From: Collinsella tanakaei
GTDB taxonomy: Bacteria > Actinomycetota > Coriobacteriia > Coriobacteriales > Coriobacteriaceae
Length of the DNA stretch: 56,087 bases
Direction of reading: 5' to 3'
NCBI RefSeq assembly: GCF_021531055.1
Contig: NZ_JADYTL010000011.1
Coordinates: 1 to 56,087, forward strand
The position numbers were made by a program, and so were the translations under genes. The notes under the pieces are model-generated. The model was not told the DNA's origin, did no database searches, and saw only the letters and a list, made by a program, of their open reading frames with translations. This document shows positions 25,409 to 34,320 of the stretch, piece by piece (position 1 is the stretch's first letter; each line of letters starts with the position of its first letter).

Positions 25409-26239
25409 ATGCACATCGAGACCATCGAGCTTTCGATGCCGGACTACGGCGAGACCGCGCCGGCGCTCACCGCATACGTGCAGGACAACATCCCCGCGCA
25501 GGCGGGACGGTCGCGACCTGCCGCCATCATCTGCCCCGGCGGGGGATACCACATGTGCTCCCCGCGCGAGGGCGAACCCGTGGCGCTCGAGCTCGTCTCC
25601 CGTGGCTTCCAGGCGTTCGTGCTCAGCTACACCGTGCTTGACGAGTCCGAAGCCGCACGGGGCCGTACGCTCTTCCCGCATCCGATCGAGGACCTCGCAC
25701 ACGCGGTCGCGCTCGTGCGCGAGCGGGCGGAGGCATGGTCGGTGGACGAGGACCGCATCGTGCTGTTCGGTTTCTCGGCCGGCGGGCATCTGTGCGCGAC
25801 GTATTCCTCGCTGGCGCATCGCCGGTCGTTTGCCTGGGACATGGGTTTCCCGTTGCGCGACCTCACCGTGTCCGCCCAGGTGCTGGGGTATCCGGTCATC
25901 GATTTCTCGTACGGCTGGCCGGGCGATGAGGTCTACGAGCGCGCCCTGTGCGACGAGGGGGAGCTTACCCGAGCGCAAAGCCTGGTGGATGCCGATACGC
26001 CGCGCACCTTTATCTGGCATACCGCCGAGGACGGGTTCGTGCCGGTGCGCAACACGCTCGCCTATGCCGAGGCGCTCGCCCAGGCGGGGGTCGATTTCGA
26101 CTGCCATATCTTCCATCGCGGACGGCACGGGCTGTCGCTGGCGACCGATCAGACCGGTGCGGACGAGGAGCATCGCGACGGTCACGTGGCGCGCTGGTTG
26201 GATCTTGCGCTCGAATGGCTGGGTGAGGATCCCGCGTGA
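25409..26239 (+). CDS. Alpha/beta hydrolase (esterase/lipase-like)
   Basis: 276 residues. CPGGGYHMCS (42-51) supplies the oxyanion hole of the esterase D/BD-FAE-like group; GFSAGGHL (121-128) has nucleophile Ser123. The acid is probably the Asp in TAEDGFVPVRN and the base the His in RGRHGLSLATD. No signal peptide, so intracellular; related enzymes remove acetyl groups from sugars or xylan, but the substrate is unknown. ATG 25409 follows GGAGG. A palindrome pair (26283-26346) separates it from the next gene. Confidence 0.88.
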   Translation: MHIETIELSMPDYGETAPALTAYVQDNIPAQAGRSRPAAIICPGGGYHMCSPREGEPVALELVSRGFQAFVLSYTVLDESEAARGRTLFPHPIEDLAHAVALVRERAEAWSVDEDRIVLFGFSAGGHLCATYSSLAHRRSFAWDMGFPLRDLTVSAQVLGYPVIDFSYGWPGDEVYERALCDEGELTRAQSLVDADTPRTFIWHTAEDGFVPVRNTLAYAEALAQAGVDFDCHIFHRGRHGLSLATDQTGADEEHRDGHVARWLDLALEWLGEDPA

Positions 26240-26282
26240 TGAACGGGGCGTGACGGGGTGCGCCGCCGACGGGGCGGCGACG

Positions 26283-26346
26283 GCGACAAGATCGCACCTG
26301 GCACCATCTTGTCGGCGACAAGATGGTGCCAGGTGCGATCTTGCCG
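26283..26346. repeat. 64-bp near-perfect palindrome of two GACAAGATGG-type units
   Basis: Unit 1 (26283-26314) GCGACAAGATCGCACCTGGC... and unit 2 (26315-26346) are reverse complements with about one mismatch. It is the most intact copy in the window and lies directly before the metallopeptidase gene, overlapping no coding sequence if the GTG 26371 start is used. Confidence 0.8.
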
Positions 26347-26370
26347 CTGTCGAGTGAGGAGGTGAGACGC

Positions 26371-26760
26371 GTGTACCAGGTGAGCGACGAGGAGTTCGAC
26401 CGCATGGTGGAGGACGCCGTCGCGGCGTTTCCCCTGCGGTTCTTGGAATCGCTTGAGAACGTGGTGATCGTCGTGGCAGACGAGCCGAACGCGCATCAGC
26501 TTCGCGCGCTGGGGCGCACGGAGGCCGAGTCGCGCGGCACCGAGCTGCTCGGCCTGTACGAGGGGGTTCCGCTGACACGACGCGGCGCCGGCTACGGGGA
26601 CGGCGAGCTGCCCGACGTCATCTCCATCTTCAAGGGTCCGCACGAGCGGTGCTTTTCCACCTATGAGGGCCTATCCGAGCAGGTGCGAAGGACCGTGGTG
26701 CACGAGGTCGGGCATTTCTTCGGAAACGACGAGGAGACCTTGCGCGCCATGGGGTATTGA
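26371..26760 (+). CDS. Small metallopeptidase, zincin_1 family (DUF1025-like)
   Basis: 129 residues. The zinc-binding motif HEVGHFFGNDEE (111-122) with a trailing acid, and the N-terminal EEFDRMVEDAVAAFPLRFLE and LLGLYEGVPLTRRG segments, define the short, cytoplasmic 'minimal' zincin family found mostly in actinobacteria. Biological substrate unknown. I set the start at GTG 26371, which has GAGGAGG 8 nt upstream. An ATG at 26323 is in frame but lies inside the palindromic repeat and would not be ancestral. Confidence 0.87.
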   Translation: MYQVSDEEFDRMVEDAVAAFPLRFLESLENVVIVVADEPNAHQLRALGRTEAESRGTELLGLYEGVPLTRRGAGYGDGELPDVISIFKGPHERCFSTYEGLSEQVRRTVVHEVGHFFGNDEETLRAMGY

Positions 26761-26820
26761 CGGGGCGCTGCCGCGTTCAGCCATCGTCGGCGCAAAGGCG
26801 AGGGCGGCATGTGCCCGGGA

Positions 26821-27201
26821 TCAGCCCTCCGATGCGCGCGGCGCGCTCCACGGCTGGATGACGCCCGCGGGGAACGCGGCGAACGCGATGCCGATCGCCG
26901 TGGCACCCTCGCTCTCGTGGAGGCAGACCTGATACGCGCCGTAGACGGCCAGCACGCAGGCGAGCGCCGTCTCGACGAAGATCCACACACCCGCGACCAG
27001 CACGTTGGGCGAGAGGAACGCATGGCGCGCGGACAGCTTTCCCAGCTCTTTGTAGACGTGCATCATGAAGGCGGTGCGCAGGGCGGCCGACAGGCAGGCG
27101 GCACCGAACGTCACCAGGTTGAACGGTGAGCCGGAGATGTAGGCGAACGCGGTCGCGACGGCGACCAGCACGTAGACGGCGGCGGTGAGTATCCAGACCA
27201 T
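26821..27201 (-). CDS. Small integral membrane protein
   Basis: 126 residues with about four hydrophobic stretches (WILTAAVYVLVAVATAFAY; LVTFGAACLSAALRTAFM; LVAGVWIFVETALACVLAVY; AIGIAFAAFPAGVIQPW). I do not recognise the family. ATG 27201 on the minus strand follows AAGGGAG; there is also an in-frame upstream ATG at 27219. It is transcribed convergently with the metallopeptidase gene and lies downstream of hom, but a terminator separates it from hom. Confidence 0.65.
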   Translation of the reverse strand: MVWILTAAVYVLVAVATAFAYISGSPFNLVTFGAACLSAALRTAFMMHVYKELGKLSARHAFLSPNVLVAGVWIFVETALACVLAVYGAYQVCLHESEGATAIGIAFAAFPAGVIQPWSAPRASEG

Positions 27202-27336
27202 GACGCTCCCTTGGAGCACCGACGCGGGATCGGCGGCAACGAATCGGATAGATCAGCGCCCTATTCTACGCGCGCGTCGCCGCCTGGGAACTGTTCCGCA
27301 TAACAACCCTCACGTCGCGTTGCGGGGACGAATCCC

Positions 27337-27368
27337 AAAAAAGAGGGCGCCGATGGACGACGCCCTCT
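27337..27368 (-). terminator. Terminator of hom
   Basis: On the minus strand the stem GAGGGCG/CGCCCTC is followed by six T residues, 22 bp after the hom stop. Confidence 0.8.
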
Positions 27369-27390
27369 TCGCGACCATGTACGGCAGCGG

Positions 27391-28728
27391 CTATTCGTTT
27401 TCCTCGGCGCCTTCAGCCCATGAGGCGACGTCTTCGATGCGGATCACGCTGGCGACCTGTTCCACCGCGGCGAGCTCATCGAGCTCCTGTCGCGCGGCGG
27501 CCATGTCGCCCTCGGCGGCCTTGTGGGTGAGGAACACCACCGAGCAGCGGCTTCCGTCGCCGTCCTGCAGCTGGTTGATCTGCGAGATCGAGATGCCGTG
27601 ACGGGCGAACACGTCCATGATCGGCAGCAGCGTGCCGACCTCGTCGACCACGACGAGGCGCACGTAGTAGCGCGTGACGAGATCGTCGATGGAGCGCAGG
27701 GGCAACACGCGGTCGAACGGCTCGATTTCGGCCTTGGGACCGGGCGTGTGGCTGATGGCATCGGCGAGCTCGAGCACGTCGCCCACCACGGCGCTCGCGG
27801 TGGGGAAGGAGCCCGCGCCGGCACCGTAGAACATGGTCTCGCCCACGGCGTCGCCCACCACGTAGACGGCGTTCATGGCGCCGCTCACGCTGGCGAGCAT
27901 GTGGTCGGTGGGAATCATGGTCGGATGCACGCGCACGTCCACGCCGTCGGCCGTGTTGCGGGCGATGCCGAGCAGCTTGACGGTGTAGCCCAGGCTGCGC
28001 GCCTGCTCGATGTCGGCCGCCGACACGTTGCGGATGCCCTCCTGGAACACGTCGTCGGTCGTGATGCGCGTGTGGAAGGCGATGGAGGACAGGATGGCGA
28101 CCTTGCTGGCGGCATCGAAACCGTCGACGTCGGCCGTGGGGTCGGCCTCGGCGTAGCCCAGGCGTTGCGCGTCGGCGAGCACCTCGGCGAAGTCCAGGCC
28201 CTCGCGCTCCATGCGCGTCAGGATGTAATTGGTGGTGCCGTTTAGGATGCCCGCCACCGTGAGGATCTCGTTGCCCACGAGGGCGTGCTCAAGCGCGTTG
28301 ACGATGGGGATGCCGCCTCCGGCAGCCGCCTCGCAGCGGATCTGCACGTGGTGCTGGGCGGCTAGGCGACCCAGGCGCTCGACATGACGGCCGAGCAGGG
28401 CCTTGTTGGCCGAGACGACGTGCTTGCCGCTCGTGAGTGCCGCCTCGAAGATCTCGGTCGCGGGATGGTCGCCGCCGATGAGCTCGATCACGATGTCGAT
28501 GTCGGGATCGGCGACCACGTCGTGCCAGTCCGAGGTGAACGCCTCGTCGGGCAGGCCCAGCTCGCGGGCGCGCTCGGGCTCGAGGGCGCAGGCGCGCTTG
28601 ATGCGCAGGTCGATGCCGTAGGCGGACAGGTATTCGTCGCGATGGCGCAAGATGACGCGGGCGACGCCTCCGCCCACGGTGCCCAGGCCGATCAGGCCGA
28701 CGTTGACCGTACGTGCTGTGCTGCTCAT
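27391..28728 (-). CDS. hom: Homoserine dehydrogenase
   Basis: 445 residues. NAD(P)-binding NVGLIGLGTVGGGVA at the N-terminus, the substrate region SANKALLGRH and EAAAGGGIPIVNAL, NGTTNYILTRME, and GYAEADPTADVDGFDAASK with the catalytic residues. The last about 80 residues form an ACT domain (YYVRLVVVDEVGTLLPIMDV), normally responsible for feedback by threonine. It reduces aspartate semialdehyde to homoserine for threonine, methionine and isoleucine. ATG 28728 follows GAGGAG. Monocistronic here; it is divergent from the liv operon. Confidence 0.95.
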   Translation of the reverse strand: MSSTARTVNVGLIGLGTVGGGVARVILRHRDEYLSAYGIDLRIKRACALEPERARELGLPDEAFTSDWHDVVADPDIDIVIELIGGDHPATEIFEAALTSGKHVVSANKALLGRHVERLGRLAAQHHVQIRCEAAAGGGIPIVNALEHALVGNEILTVAGILNGTTNYILTRMEREGLDFAEVLADAQRLGYAEADPTADVDGFDAASKVAILSSIAFHTRITTDDVFQEGIRNVSAADIEQARSLGYTVKLLGIARNTADGVDVRVHPTMIPTDHMLASVSGAMNAVYVVGDAVGETMFYGAGAGSFPTASAVVGDVLELADAISHTPGPKAEIEPFDRVLPLRSIDDLVTRYYVRLVVVDEVGTLLPIMDVFARHGISISQINQLQDGDGSRCSVVFLTHKAAEGDMAAARQELDELAAVEQVASVIRIEDVASWAEGAEENE

Positions 28729-29137
28729 CGGGTGCTCCTCTCGAGTCGTGCGCCGCGTGTCCCCACCCGTCCGGCGGGCGTCGCGCGCGGGGTGTCGGTC
28801 CGTGCATAAGGTGGCGGGGTCATCCCGCTGTATGCCAGCATGCACGGTATCGCGCCTGACCTGCGCGTGTCCCCGTCTTGCGTAACAGAGATGTAACACG
28901 TCGACGACGCATGCCATGCATAAACAAAACAGCAGGTCGACTTTAGTATGAATGAGCGCCGACCTGCGATTTAGGCTCGAACGTCCAAAAGGCACCTTAC
29001 GTTTTTTCCATAAAACGAGTAAGGTAGGACGAACCGCCGGTGACGGGATAGCGGGGGAATCGCGCGAAGGCCCTCCCCGGTGGTCGTTCCATATATCGCC
29101 AGCGCACGCGTCTGGCCGCACGTGAGAGGAGAGCCGC
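28729..29137. other. Divergent intergenic region hom/livJ with two stem-loops
   Basis: No gene. Stem 1 is GCAGGTCG (28932-28939) with CGACCTGC (28960-28967). Stem 2 is ACCTTAC-GTTTT with AAAAC-GA-GTAAGGT (28994-29025), a bulged 12-bp stem with a T-rich loop. Both precede livJ in the transcribed orientation and could form a leader or overlap the promoter. No T-box signature was found. Confidence 0.4.
28932..29025 (+). promoter_or_regulatory. Paired stem-loops in the liv operon leader
   Basis: Two consecutive inverted repeats (8-bp and 12-bp stems) separated by 26 nt, 113 nt before the livJ start. Their proximity suggests regulation of the branched-chain amino-acid importer, by a protein operator or RNA attenuation. 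Neither stem has a run of T immediately after it. Confidence 0.35.
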
Positions 29138-30418
29138 ATGTCGAGCCTCACCGGTAAATTCAATCCTGTCGTCAGCCGCAGGAGCATTGTTGCAGGTCTA
29201 GCGGGTCTGGGGGCGGCAGGCGTCCTGGCCGGTTGCTCCAACGGCGGCGACACCGCGTCCGAGGGCAGCTCCTCCGGCACCGACTCCGCGTCCGGCGCCG
29301 TCATCAAGATCGGCGGCATCGGCCCCACCACCGGCGCCGCGGCCATCTACGGTAACGCCGTCATGAACGGCGCCCAGATCGCCGTCGACGAGATCAACGC
29401 CGAGGGCGGCGACATCCAGTTCGAGCTCAACTTCCAGGACGACGAGAACGACGCCGAGAAGTCGGTCAACGCCTACAACAACCTCAAGGACTGGGGTATG
29501 CAGATCCTCGTCGGCACCGTCACCACCGCCCCGTGCGTGGCCGTGTCCGCCGAGACCAACGCCGACAACATGTTCCAGCTCACCCCGTCCGGCTCGTCGA
29601 CCGACGTCATCGGCGGCCAGCCCGACGCCGAGGGCAACATCTCCACGCCGCGCAAGGAGAACGTCTTCCAGATGTGCTTCACCGACCCCAACCAGGGTGC
29701 GGCTTCCGCGCAGTACATCTCCGAGCAGGGTCTGGCCACCAAGATCGCCGTCATCTACAACAACGCCGACACCTACTCCACCGGCATCTACCAGAGCTTC
29801 ATGAGCGAGGCGAAGACCCTCGGCCTCGAGGTCGTCTCCGAGACCACCTTCACCGACGATTCCGCCACCGACTTCTCCGTCCAGCTCAACGACGCCAAGA
29901 ACGCCGGCGCCGACCTGGTCTTCCTGCCGATCTACTACACCCCGATCTCGCTGATCCTCACCCAGGCCGACCAGATGGGCTACGCTCCCAAGTGGTTCGG
30001 CGTGGACGGCATGGACGGCCTGCTCACGGTCGAGGGCTTCGACACCTCGCTCGCCGAGGGCTGCATGCTGCTGACCCCGTTCGTCGCCACCGCCGAGGAC
30101 GAGGCCACGCAGGCCTTCGTCGAGACCTACAAGGGCGACGAGTACGGTAAGGGCGAGACCCCCAACCAGTTCGCCGCCGACGCCTACGACTGCGTCTACG
30201 CGCTCAAGCAGGCCATCGAGGCCGCGGGCATCACCGCCGACATGGACGCCTCGTCCATCTGCGACGCGCTCGTCGAGACCTTCACTTCCTCCGATTTCTC
30301 GTTCACCGGCCTGACCACCGCCGGCGAGGCGGCCACCTGGTCGGATACCGGCGAGATCTCCAAGCAGCCCATGGGCATGGTCATCCAGGACGGCGTGTAC
30401 ATGCCGCTCGACGCGTAA
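29138..30418 (+). CDS. livJ: Branched-chain amino-acid ABC transporter, substrate-binding lipoprotein
   Basis: 426 residues. The signal contains a twin-Arg-like SRRSIVAGL and ends in the lipobox LAGC (Cys33), then a Ser/Gly/Thr-rich linker. The periplasmic-binding fold type I starts at IKIGGIGPTTGAAAIYG; VDEINAEGG, IGGQPD...FTDPNQGAAS and FDCVYALKQAI-like segments are Leu/Ile/Val-binding family motifs. It captures branched-chain (or related) amino acids at the cell surface. ATG 29138 follows GAGAGGAG. Between it and livH lie two palindromic repeats that may lower downstream expression, giving more binding protein than permease. Confidence 0.93.
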   Translation: MSSLTGKFNPVVSRRSIVAGLAGLGAAGVLAGCSNGGDTASEGSSSGTDSASGAVIKIGGIGPTTGAAAIYGNAVMNGAQIAVDEINAEGGDIQFELNFQDDENDAEKSVNAYNNLKDWGMQILVGTVTTAPCVAVSAETNADNMFQLTPSGSSTDVIGGQPDAEGNISTPRKENVFQMCFTDPNQGAASAQYISEQGLATKIAVIYNNADTYSTGIYQSFMSEAKTLGLEVVSETTFTDDSATDFSVQLNDAKNAGADLVFLPIYYTPISLILTQADQMGYAPKWFGVDGMDGLLTVEGFDTSLAEGCMLLTPFVATAEDEATQAFVETYKGDEYGKGETPNQFAADAYDCVYALKQAIEAAGITADMDASSICDALVETFTSSDFSFTGLTTAGEAATWSDTGEISKQPMGMVIQDGVYMPLDA

Positions 30419-30437
30419 GGGCTCAAGAACTGCGGCG

Positions 30438-30466
30438 TGTAAAAATACCCCAGGGGTTATTTTACA
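30438..30466 (+). repeat. 29-bp palindromic repeat, copy 3 (livJ-livH spacer)
   Basis: Reads TGTAAAAATACCCC then AGGGGTTATTTTACA. Exact reverse complement of the copy at 30504-30532 and close kin of the azlC-side copies. Confidence 0.85.
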
Positions 30467-30503
30467 TGCTGTGGTTCCCAAGCTGGCTACGTGATTCGTG
30501 CCG

Positions 30504-30532
30504 TGTAAAATAACCCCTGGGGTATTTTTACA
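30504..30532 (+). repeat. 29-bp palindromic repeat, copy 4 (livJ-livH spacer)
   Basis: Reads TGTAAAATAACCCC then TGGGGTATTTTTACA. Together with copy 3 it can fold into a 29-bp stem with a 37-nt loop in the liv mRNA; each copy can also fold by itself. Confidence 0.85.
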
Positions 30533-30618
30533 CGGGGTGTTTTTACATGCACATGCGGAGGCCGCCTCGCGCAAGGCGGTCTCCGCTTTCGGTTTATCGA
30601 TACAGGAAAGGAGGGGCC

Positions 30619-31500
30619 ATGGAGATTCTCGCGAACATCATCAACGGTGCGAGTCTGGGCAGCGTGTACGCCATCATCGCGCTCGGCTACACCATGGTGT
30701 ACGGCATCGCCAAGATGCTCAACTTCGCCCACGGCGACGTGATCATGGTCGGCGCGTACGTGTGTTTCTGCGCCGTGAGCTACCTTGGGCTCCCCGCGCT
30801 CGCAGGCGTGCTGATCTCGGTCGTGGCCTGCACGGTGCTCGGCATCGTGGTCGAACGTCTGGCGTACAAGCCCCTGCGCAACGCCCCGTCGCTCAACGTC
30901 CTCATCACAGCTATCGGTGTGAGCTACTTTCTGCAGAACGCCGCGTTGCTCATCATGGGCTCCGACCCCAAGTCGTTCTCGTCCATCATCAGCCTGCCTG
31001 CGCTGCAGCTGTTCGACGGCAAGCTGACCATCAGCGCCACGGCGGTCATCACCATCCTGGCCTGCGTGGTCATCATGGCGGCGCTCACCATGTTCACCGG
31101 TAAGACCAAGATGGGCAAAGCCATGCGCGCCTGCTCCGAGGATCGCGACGCCGCGCAGCTCATGGGCATCAACGTGAACTCGACGATCTCTATGGTCTTC
31201 GCGATCGGTTCCGGCCTTGCCGCCATCGCCGGTGTGCTCATGTGCTCGGCGTACCCCACGCTTATGCCCACGACCGGTTCCATGCCCGGCATCAAGGCCT
31301 TCACGGCGGCAGTGCTCGGCGGTATCGGTTCCATCCCGGGCGCGGCGCTCGGCGGCATCCTGCTCGGCATCATCGAGATCCTGGCGCGTGCCTACATCTC
31401 CACCCAGCTCGCTGACGCCGTGGTGTTCGCCGTGCTGATCATCATGCTCCTTATCCGTCCGGCCGGCCTGCTCGGCAAGCCCGTGAACGAGAAGGTGTAG
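30619..31500 (+). CDS. livH: Branched-chain amino-acid ABC transporter, permease LivH
   Basis: 293 residues, about eight membrane segments. LANIINGASLGSVYAIIALG and MLNFAHGDVIMVGAYV are the LivH signature; GKAMRACSEDRDAAQLMGIN is the cytoplasmic coupling (EAA-like) loop. It forms half of the membrane channel with LivM. ATG 30619 follows GGAAAGGAGGGG, a strong site. It overlaps nothing upstream but is co-transcribed with livJ through the palindromic spacer; livM starts right at its stop. Confidence 0.93.
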   Translation: MEILANIINGASLGSVYAIIALGYTMVYGIAKMLNFAHGDVIMVGAYVCFCAVSYLGLPALAGVLISVVACTVLGIVVERLAYKPLRNAPSLNVLITAIGVSYFLQNAALLIMGSDPKSFSSIISLPALQLFDGKLTISATAVITILACVVIMAALTMFTGKTKMGKAMRACSEDRDAAQLMGINVNSTISMVFAIGSGLAAIAGVLMCSAYPTLMPTTGSMPGIKAFTAAVLGGIGSIPGAALGGILLGIIEILARAYISTQLADAVVFAVLIIMLLIRPAGLLGKPVNEKV

Positions 31501-32598
31501 GTGATCGACATGGGTATCAAGGCTCTCAATCCGCAGACGCGCTCGACCATCATCACCTATGCGATCGTGATCGTGGCGTTTATCGCCGTCACCTTGCTCG
31601 ACGGCATGGGCTTCATCTCCAATTCGCTGTCCGGCCAGCTCGTGCCCATCTGCGCGTACGTGTCGCTCGCGGTATCGCTGAACCTCGTGGTCGGTGTGTC
31701 GGGCGAGCTGTCGCTCGGCCATGCGGGCTTCATGAGCGTCGGCGCCTTCACCGGCGTCGTCGTGGCGGGTTGCCTGGCGCGCATGGGCGTCGATTCCGAG
31801 ATCGTGCTGTTCGTGGGCGCGGCGGTGGTCGGCGCCATCGCTGCCGGCATCATCGGCTTTTTGGTGGGCATCCCCGTCATGCGCCTGCGCGGCGACTACC
31901 TCGCCATCGTGACGCTGGCGTTCGGCGAGATCATCAAGAACCTGCTCAACAACTTCTACATCGGTATCGACGACGCCGGTCTGCACTTCTCGATGACCGA
32001 CACCGCCTCGCTCGGCATGAACCAGGGCACGATCCTCATCAACGGGCCCAAGGGCGCGGTCGGCATCGATAAGATCTCGACCTTCGTCTTGGGCATCATC
32101 CTCGTGCTCATCACCGTGGCGGTCGTGCTCAACCTCATGCACAGCCGCGACGGCCGTGCCATCATGGCCGTGCGCGACAACCGCATCGCCGCGGAGAGCG
32201 TCGGCATCAACGTGACCAAGTACCGCCTCATGGCCTTCACGGTCGCCTCCGCGCTCGCGGGTGCCGCCGGCGTGCTCTACGCCATGAACTACTCGACCAT
32301 CACGCCGTCCCAGTTCGACTTCAACCAGTCGATTCTCATCCTGGTGTACGTGGTGCTCGGTGGCATGGGCAACATCTCCGGCTCCATCATCTCGGCGGCC
32401 TTCCTCACCGTGCTGCCCGAGATCCTGCGTCCGATCAACCAGTACCGCATGCTGCTCTATGCGATCGTGCTCATTCTCGTGATGGTCGTCCCGCATACGC
32501 GTATCTACCAGCGTATCGCCGAAGCGCTTCGCGGCCGCCTGCGCAAGGCGCCCGCCGACGCCGCCATCGCAGCCGAGGGAGGTGAGGGCGATGAGTAA
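31501..32598 (+). CDS. livM: Branched-chain amino-acid ABC transporter, permease LivM
   Basis: 365 residues, about nine membrane segments. SLNLVVGVSGELSLGHAGFM and LRGDYLAIVTLAFGEII are LivM hallmarks; DGRAIMAVRDNRIAAESVGI is the coupling loop. It starts at GTG 31501, immediately after the livH stop, with GAAGG 5 nt upstream; ATG 31510 is the alternative. The C-terminus ends in a short acidic tail overlapping the livG start by 8 bp (ATGAGTAA). It partners LivH. Confidence 0.93.
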   Translation: MIDMGIKALNPQTRSTIITYAIVIVAFIAVTLLDGMGFISNSLSGQLVPICAYVSLAVSLNLVVGVSGELSLGHAGFMSVGAFTGVVVAGCLARMGVDSEIVLFVGAAVVGAIAAGIIGFLVGIPVMRLRGDYLAIVTLAFGEIIKNLLNNFYIGIDDAGLHFSMTDTASLGMNQGTILINGPKGAVGIDKISTFVLGIILVLITVAVVLNLMHSRDGRAIMAVRDNRIAAESVGINVTKYRLMAFTVASALAGAAGVLYAMNYSTITPSQFDFNQSILILVYVVLGGMGNISGSIISAAFLTVLPEILRPINQYRMLLYAIVLILVMVVPHTRIYQRIAEALRGRLRKAPADAAIAAEGGEGDE

Positions 32599-33466
32599 GT
32601 TCTCCGACTTCGCCCGCGCCCGCCGCGAGGGCACCAAGATGGTGCCGGTGCCGAGCGTCTCGATCATGCCCGAGCGCGACCTGGGTAAGGCCCCGGCGCT
32701 CGAGTGCCTGCATCTGGGCATCGACTTCGGTGGCCTCAAGGCCGTCGACGACTTCAACATCACCGTCGGCCGCACCGAGATCTGCGGTCTGATCGGCCCC
32801 AACGGCGCCGGTAAGACCACGGTGTTCAACCTGCTCACCAAGGTGTACCAGCCCACGCGCGGCACGATCATGGTCGACGGCCAGGACACCGCCGGCATGA
32901 ATCCGGCGCGCGTGAACCAGATGGGCGTGGCGCGCACCTTCCAGAACATCCGCCTGTTCGACTCGATGACCGTCGAGGAGAACGTGGCGGTCGGCCTTCA
33001 CAACCAGCACCACTGCGGCATGGCCACGAGCATCCTGCGCCTGCCGCACCACTGGAAGAGCGAGAAGTACTACCACGAGCGCGCCCTCGAGCTGCTGGAC
33101 ATCTTCGACATGACCGGCCTTGCCGACCATGAGGCGGGTTCGCTGCCCTACGGCGCCCAGCGTCGCCTGGAGATCGTGCGCGCGCTTGCCACGAATCCCA
33201 AGCTGCTGCTGCTCGACGAGCCGGCGGCGGGCATGAACCCGTCCGAGACCGCCGAGCTCATGGAGAACATCGTCAAGATCCGCGACCGGTTCCAGATCGC
33301 CATCATGCTCATCGAACACGACATGAACCTCGTCATGAACATCTGCGAGGGCATCTGCGTGCTCAACTTCGGCAAGATCATCGCCAAGGGCACGCCCGAG
33401 GAGATCCAGCAAAACGATGCGGTCATCGAGGCCTATCTGGGTAAGCAGAAGGAGGTGGAGGCGTAA
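32591..33466 (+). CDS. livG: Branched-chain amino-acid ABC transporter, ATPase LivG
   Basis: 291 residues. Walker A GPNGAGKTT, Q-loop region ARTFQNIRLF, a signature YGAQRRLEI in place of strict LSGGQ, Walker B LLLLDEPAAGMN and the H-loop EHDM. An N-terminal extension of about 30 residues precedes the ATPase core. The order livJHMGF and overlaps mark one operon. LivG energises the LivHM channel together with LivF. The start ATG 32591 overlaps livM. Confidence 0.93.
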   Translation: MSKFSDFARARREGTKMVPVPSVSIMPERDLGKAPALECLHLGIDFGGLKAVDDFNITVGRTEICGLIGPNGAGKTTVFNLLTKVYQPTRGTIMVDGQDTAGMNPARVNQMGVARTFQNIRLFDSMTVEENVAVGLHNQHHCGMATSILRLPHHWKSEKYYHERALELLDIFDMTGLADHEAGSLPYGAQRRLEIVRALATNPKLLLLDEPAAGMNPSETAELMENIVKIRDRFQIAIMLIEHDMNLVMNICEGICVLNFGKIIAKGTPEEIQQNDAVIEAYLGKQKEVEA

Positions 33467-34168
33467 ATGCTGTCCGTCTACAACATCAACGTGTGGTACG
33501 GCGCGATCCACGCCATCAAGAACGTCTCCTTCGAGGTGAACGATGGCGAGGTCGTCGCGCTGATCGGTGCGAACGGCGCCGGCAAGTCCACGACGCTCAA
33601 GACCCTGTCCGGCCTTCTGCGCTCGCGTTCCGGCTCGATCAAGTTCATGGACGAGGACATCATGCACATGTCCGCCGAGAAGATCGTCGAGCACGGTCTG
33701 GTGCATGTGCCCGAGGGCCGTCGCATCTTCCAGCAGATGACCGTCGAGGAGAACCTCGACATGGGTGCCTACACGCAGCCGCGCGACACCATCGCCGGCA
33801 ACCTCGAGCGCGTGTACACGCATTTCCCGCGCCTCGCGGAACGCCGTCGCCAGATCGCCGGCACGTTGTCGGGCGGCGAGCAGCAGATGCTCGCCATGGG
33901 CCGCGGCCTCATGGCCAACCCCAAGCTGCTGATGCTCGACGAGCCGTCGATGGGCCTGGCGCCCATCCTGGTGGAACAGATTTTCGAGATCATCCAGGCG
34001 CTGCACGAGGCCGGTACCACGATTTTGCTCGTCGAGCAGAACGCGCAGGCGGCGCTGTCGATCGCGACGCGCGCCTACGTGATGGAGACCGGTCACGTGA
34101 CGCTGTCGGGCACCGGCGAGGAGCTGCTGCACAACGACGACGTGCGTCGCGCCTACCTGGGTGGCTGA
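33467..34168 (+). CDS. livF: Branched-chain amino-acid ABC transporter, ATPase LivF
   Basis: 233 residues. Walker A GANGAGKSTT, RRIFQQMTVEENLDMGAY region, signature LSGGEQQMLAMGRGLM, Walker B LLMLDEPSMGLAP and H-loop LVEQNA are all intact. It is the smaller ATPase of the pair with LivG. ATG 33467 abuts the livG stop (TAAATG). A terminator follows at 34215, closing the operon. Confidence 0.94.
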   Translation: MLSVYNINVWYGAIHAIKNVSFEVNDGEVVALIGANGAGKSTTLKTLSGLLRSRSGSIKFMDEDIMHMSAEKIVEHGLVHVPEGRRIFQQMTVEENLDMGAYTQPRDTIAGNLERVYTHFPRLAERRRQIAGTLSGGEQQMLAMGRGLMANPKLLMLDEPSMGLAPILVEQIFEIIQALHEAGTTILLVEQNAQAALSIATRAYVMETGHVTLSGTGEELLHNDDVRRAYLGG

Positions 34169-34214
34169 TCGTTTCGCCGCCGCCTCGTTGGCGCTGCGTT
34201 TGATCTGAGGCTCG

Positions 34215-34251
34215 AGCCCGTCGGTGCCCCGTGGCGCCGGCGGGCTTTTTG
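34215..34251 (+). terminator. Terminator of the liv operon
   Basis: AGCCCG-TCGGTGCC and GGCGCCG-GCGGGCT form a stem followed by a T-run, about 46 bp after the livF stop. Confidence 0.8.
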
Positions 34252-34320
34252 CGCGCAGGTGGGGGTCGACGCCGCGGGGCGCAGGGATCGTCGTGAGCGG
34301 CCGGGGCTCCTCGGCGGCGG

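Noticed and set aside
30487-32949. An 820-codon minus-strand frame opposite livH-livM
   Set aside because: Antisense shadow; repetitive Asp/His/Arg composition and no ribosome binding site.
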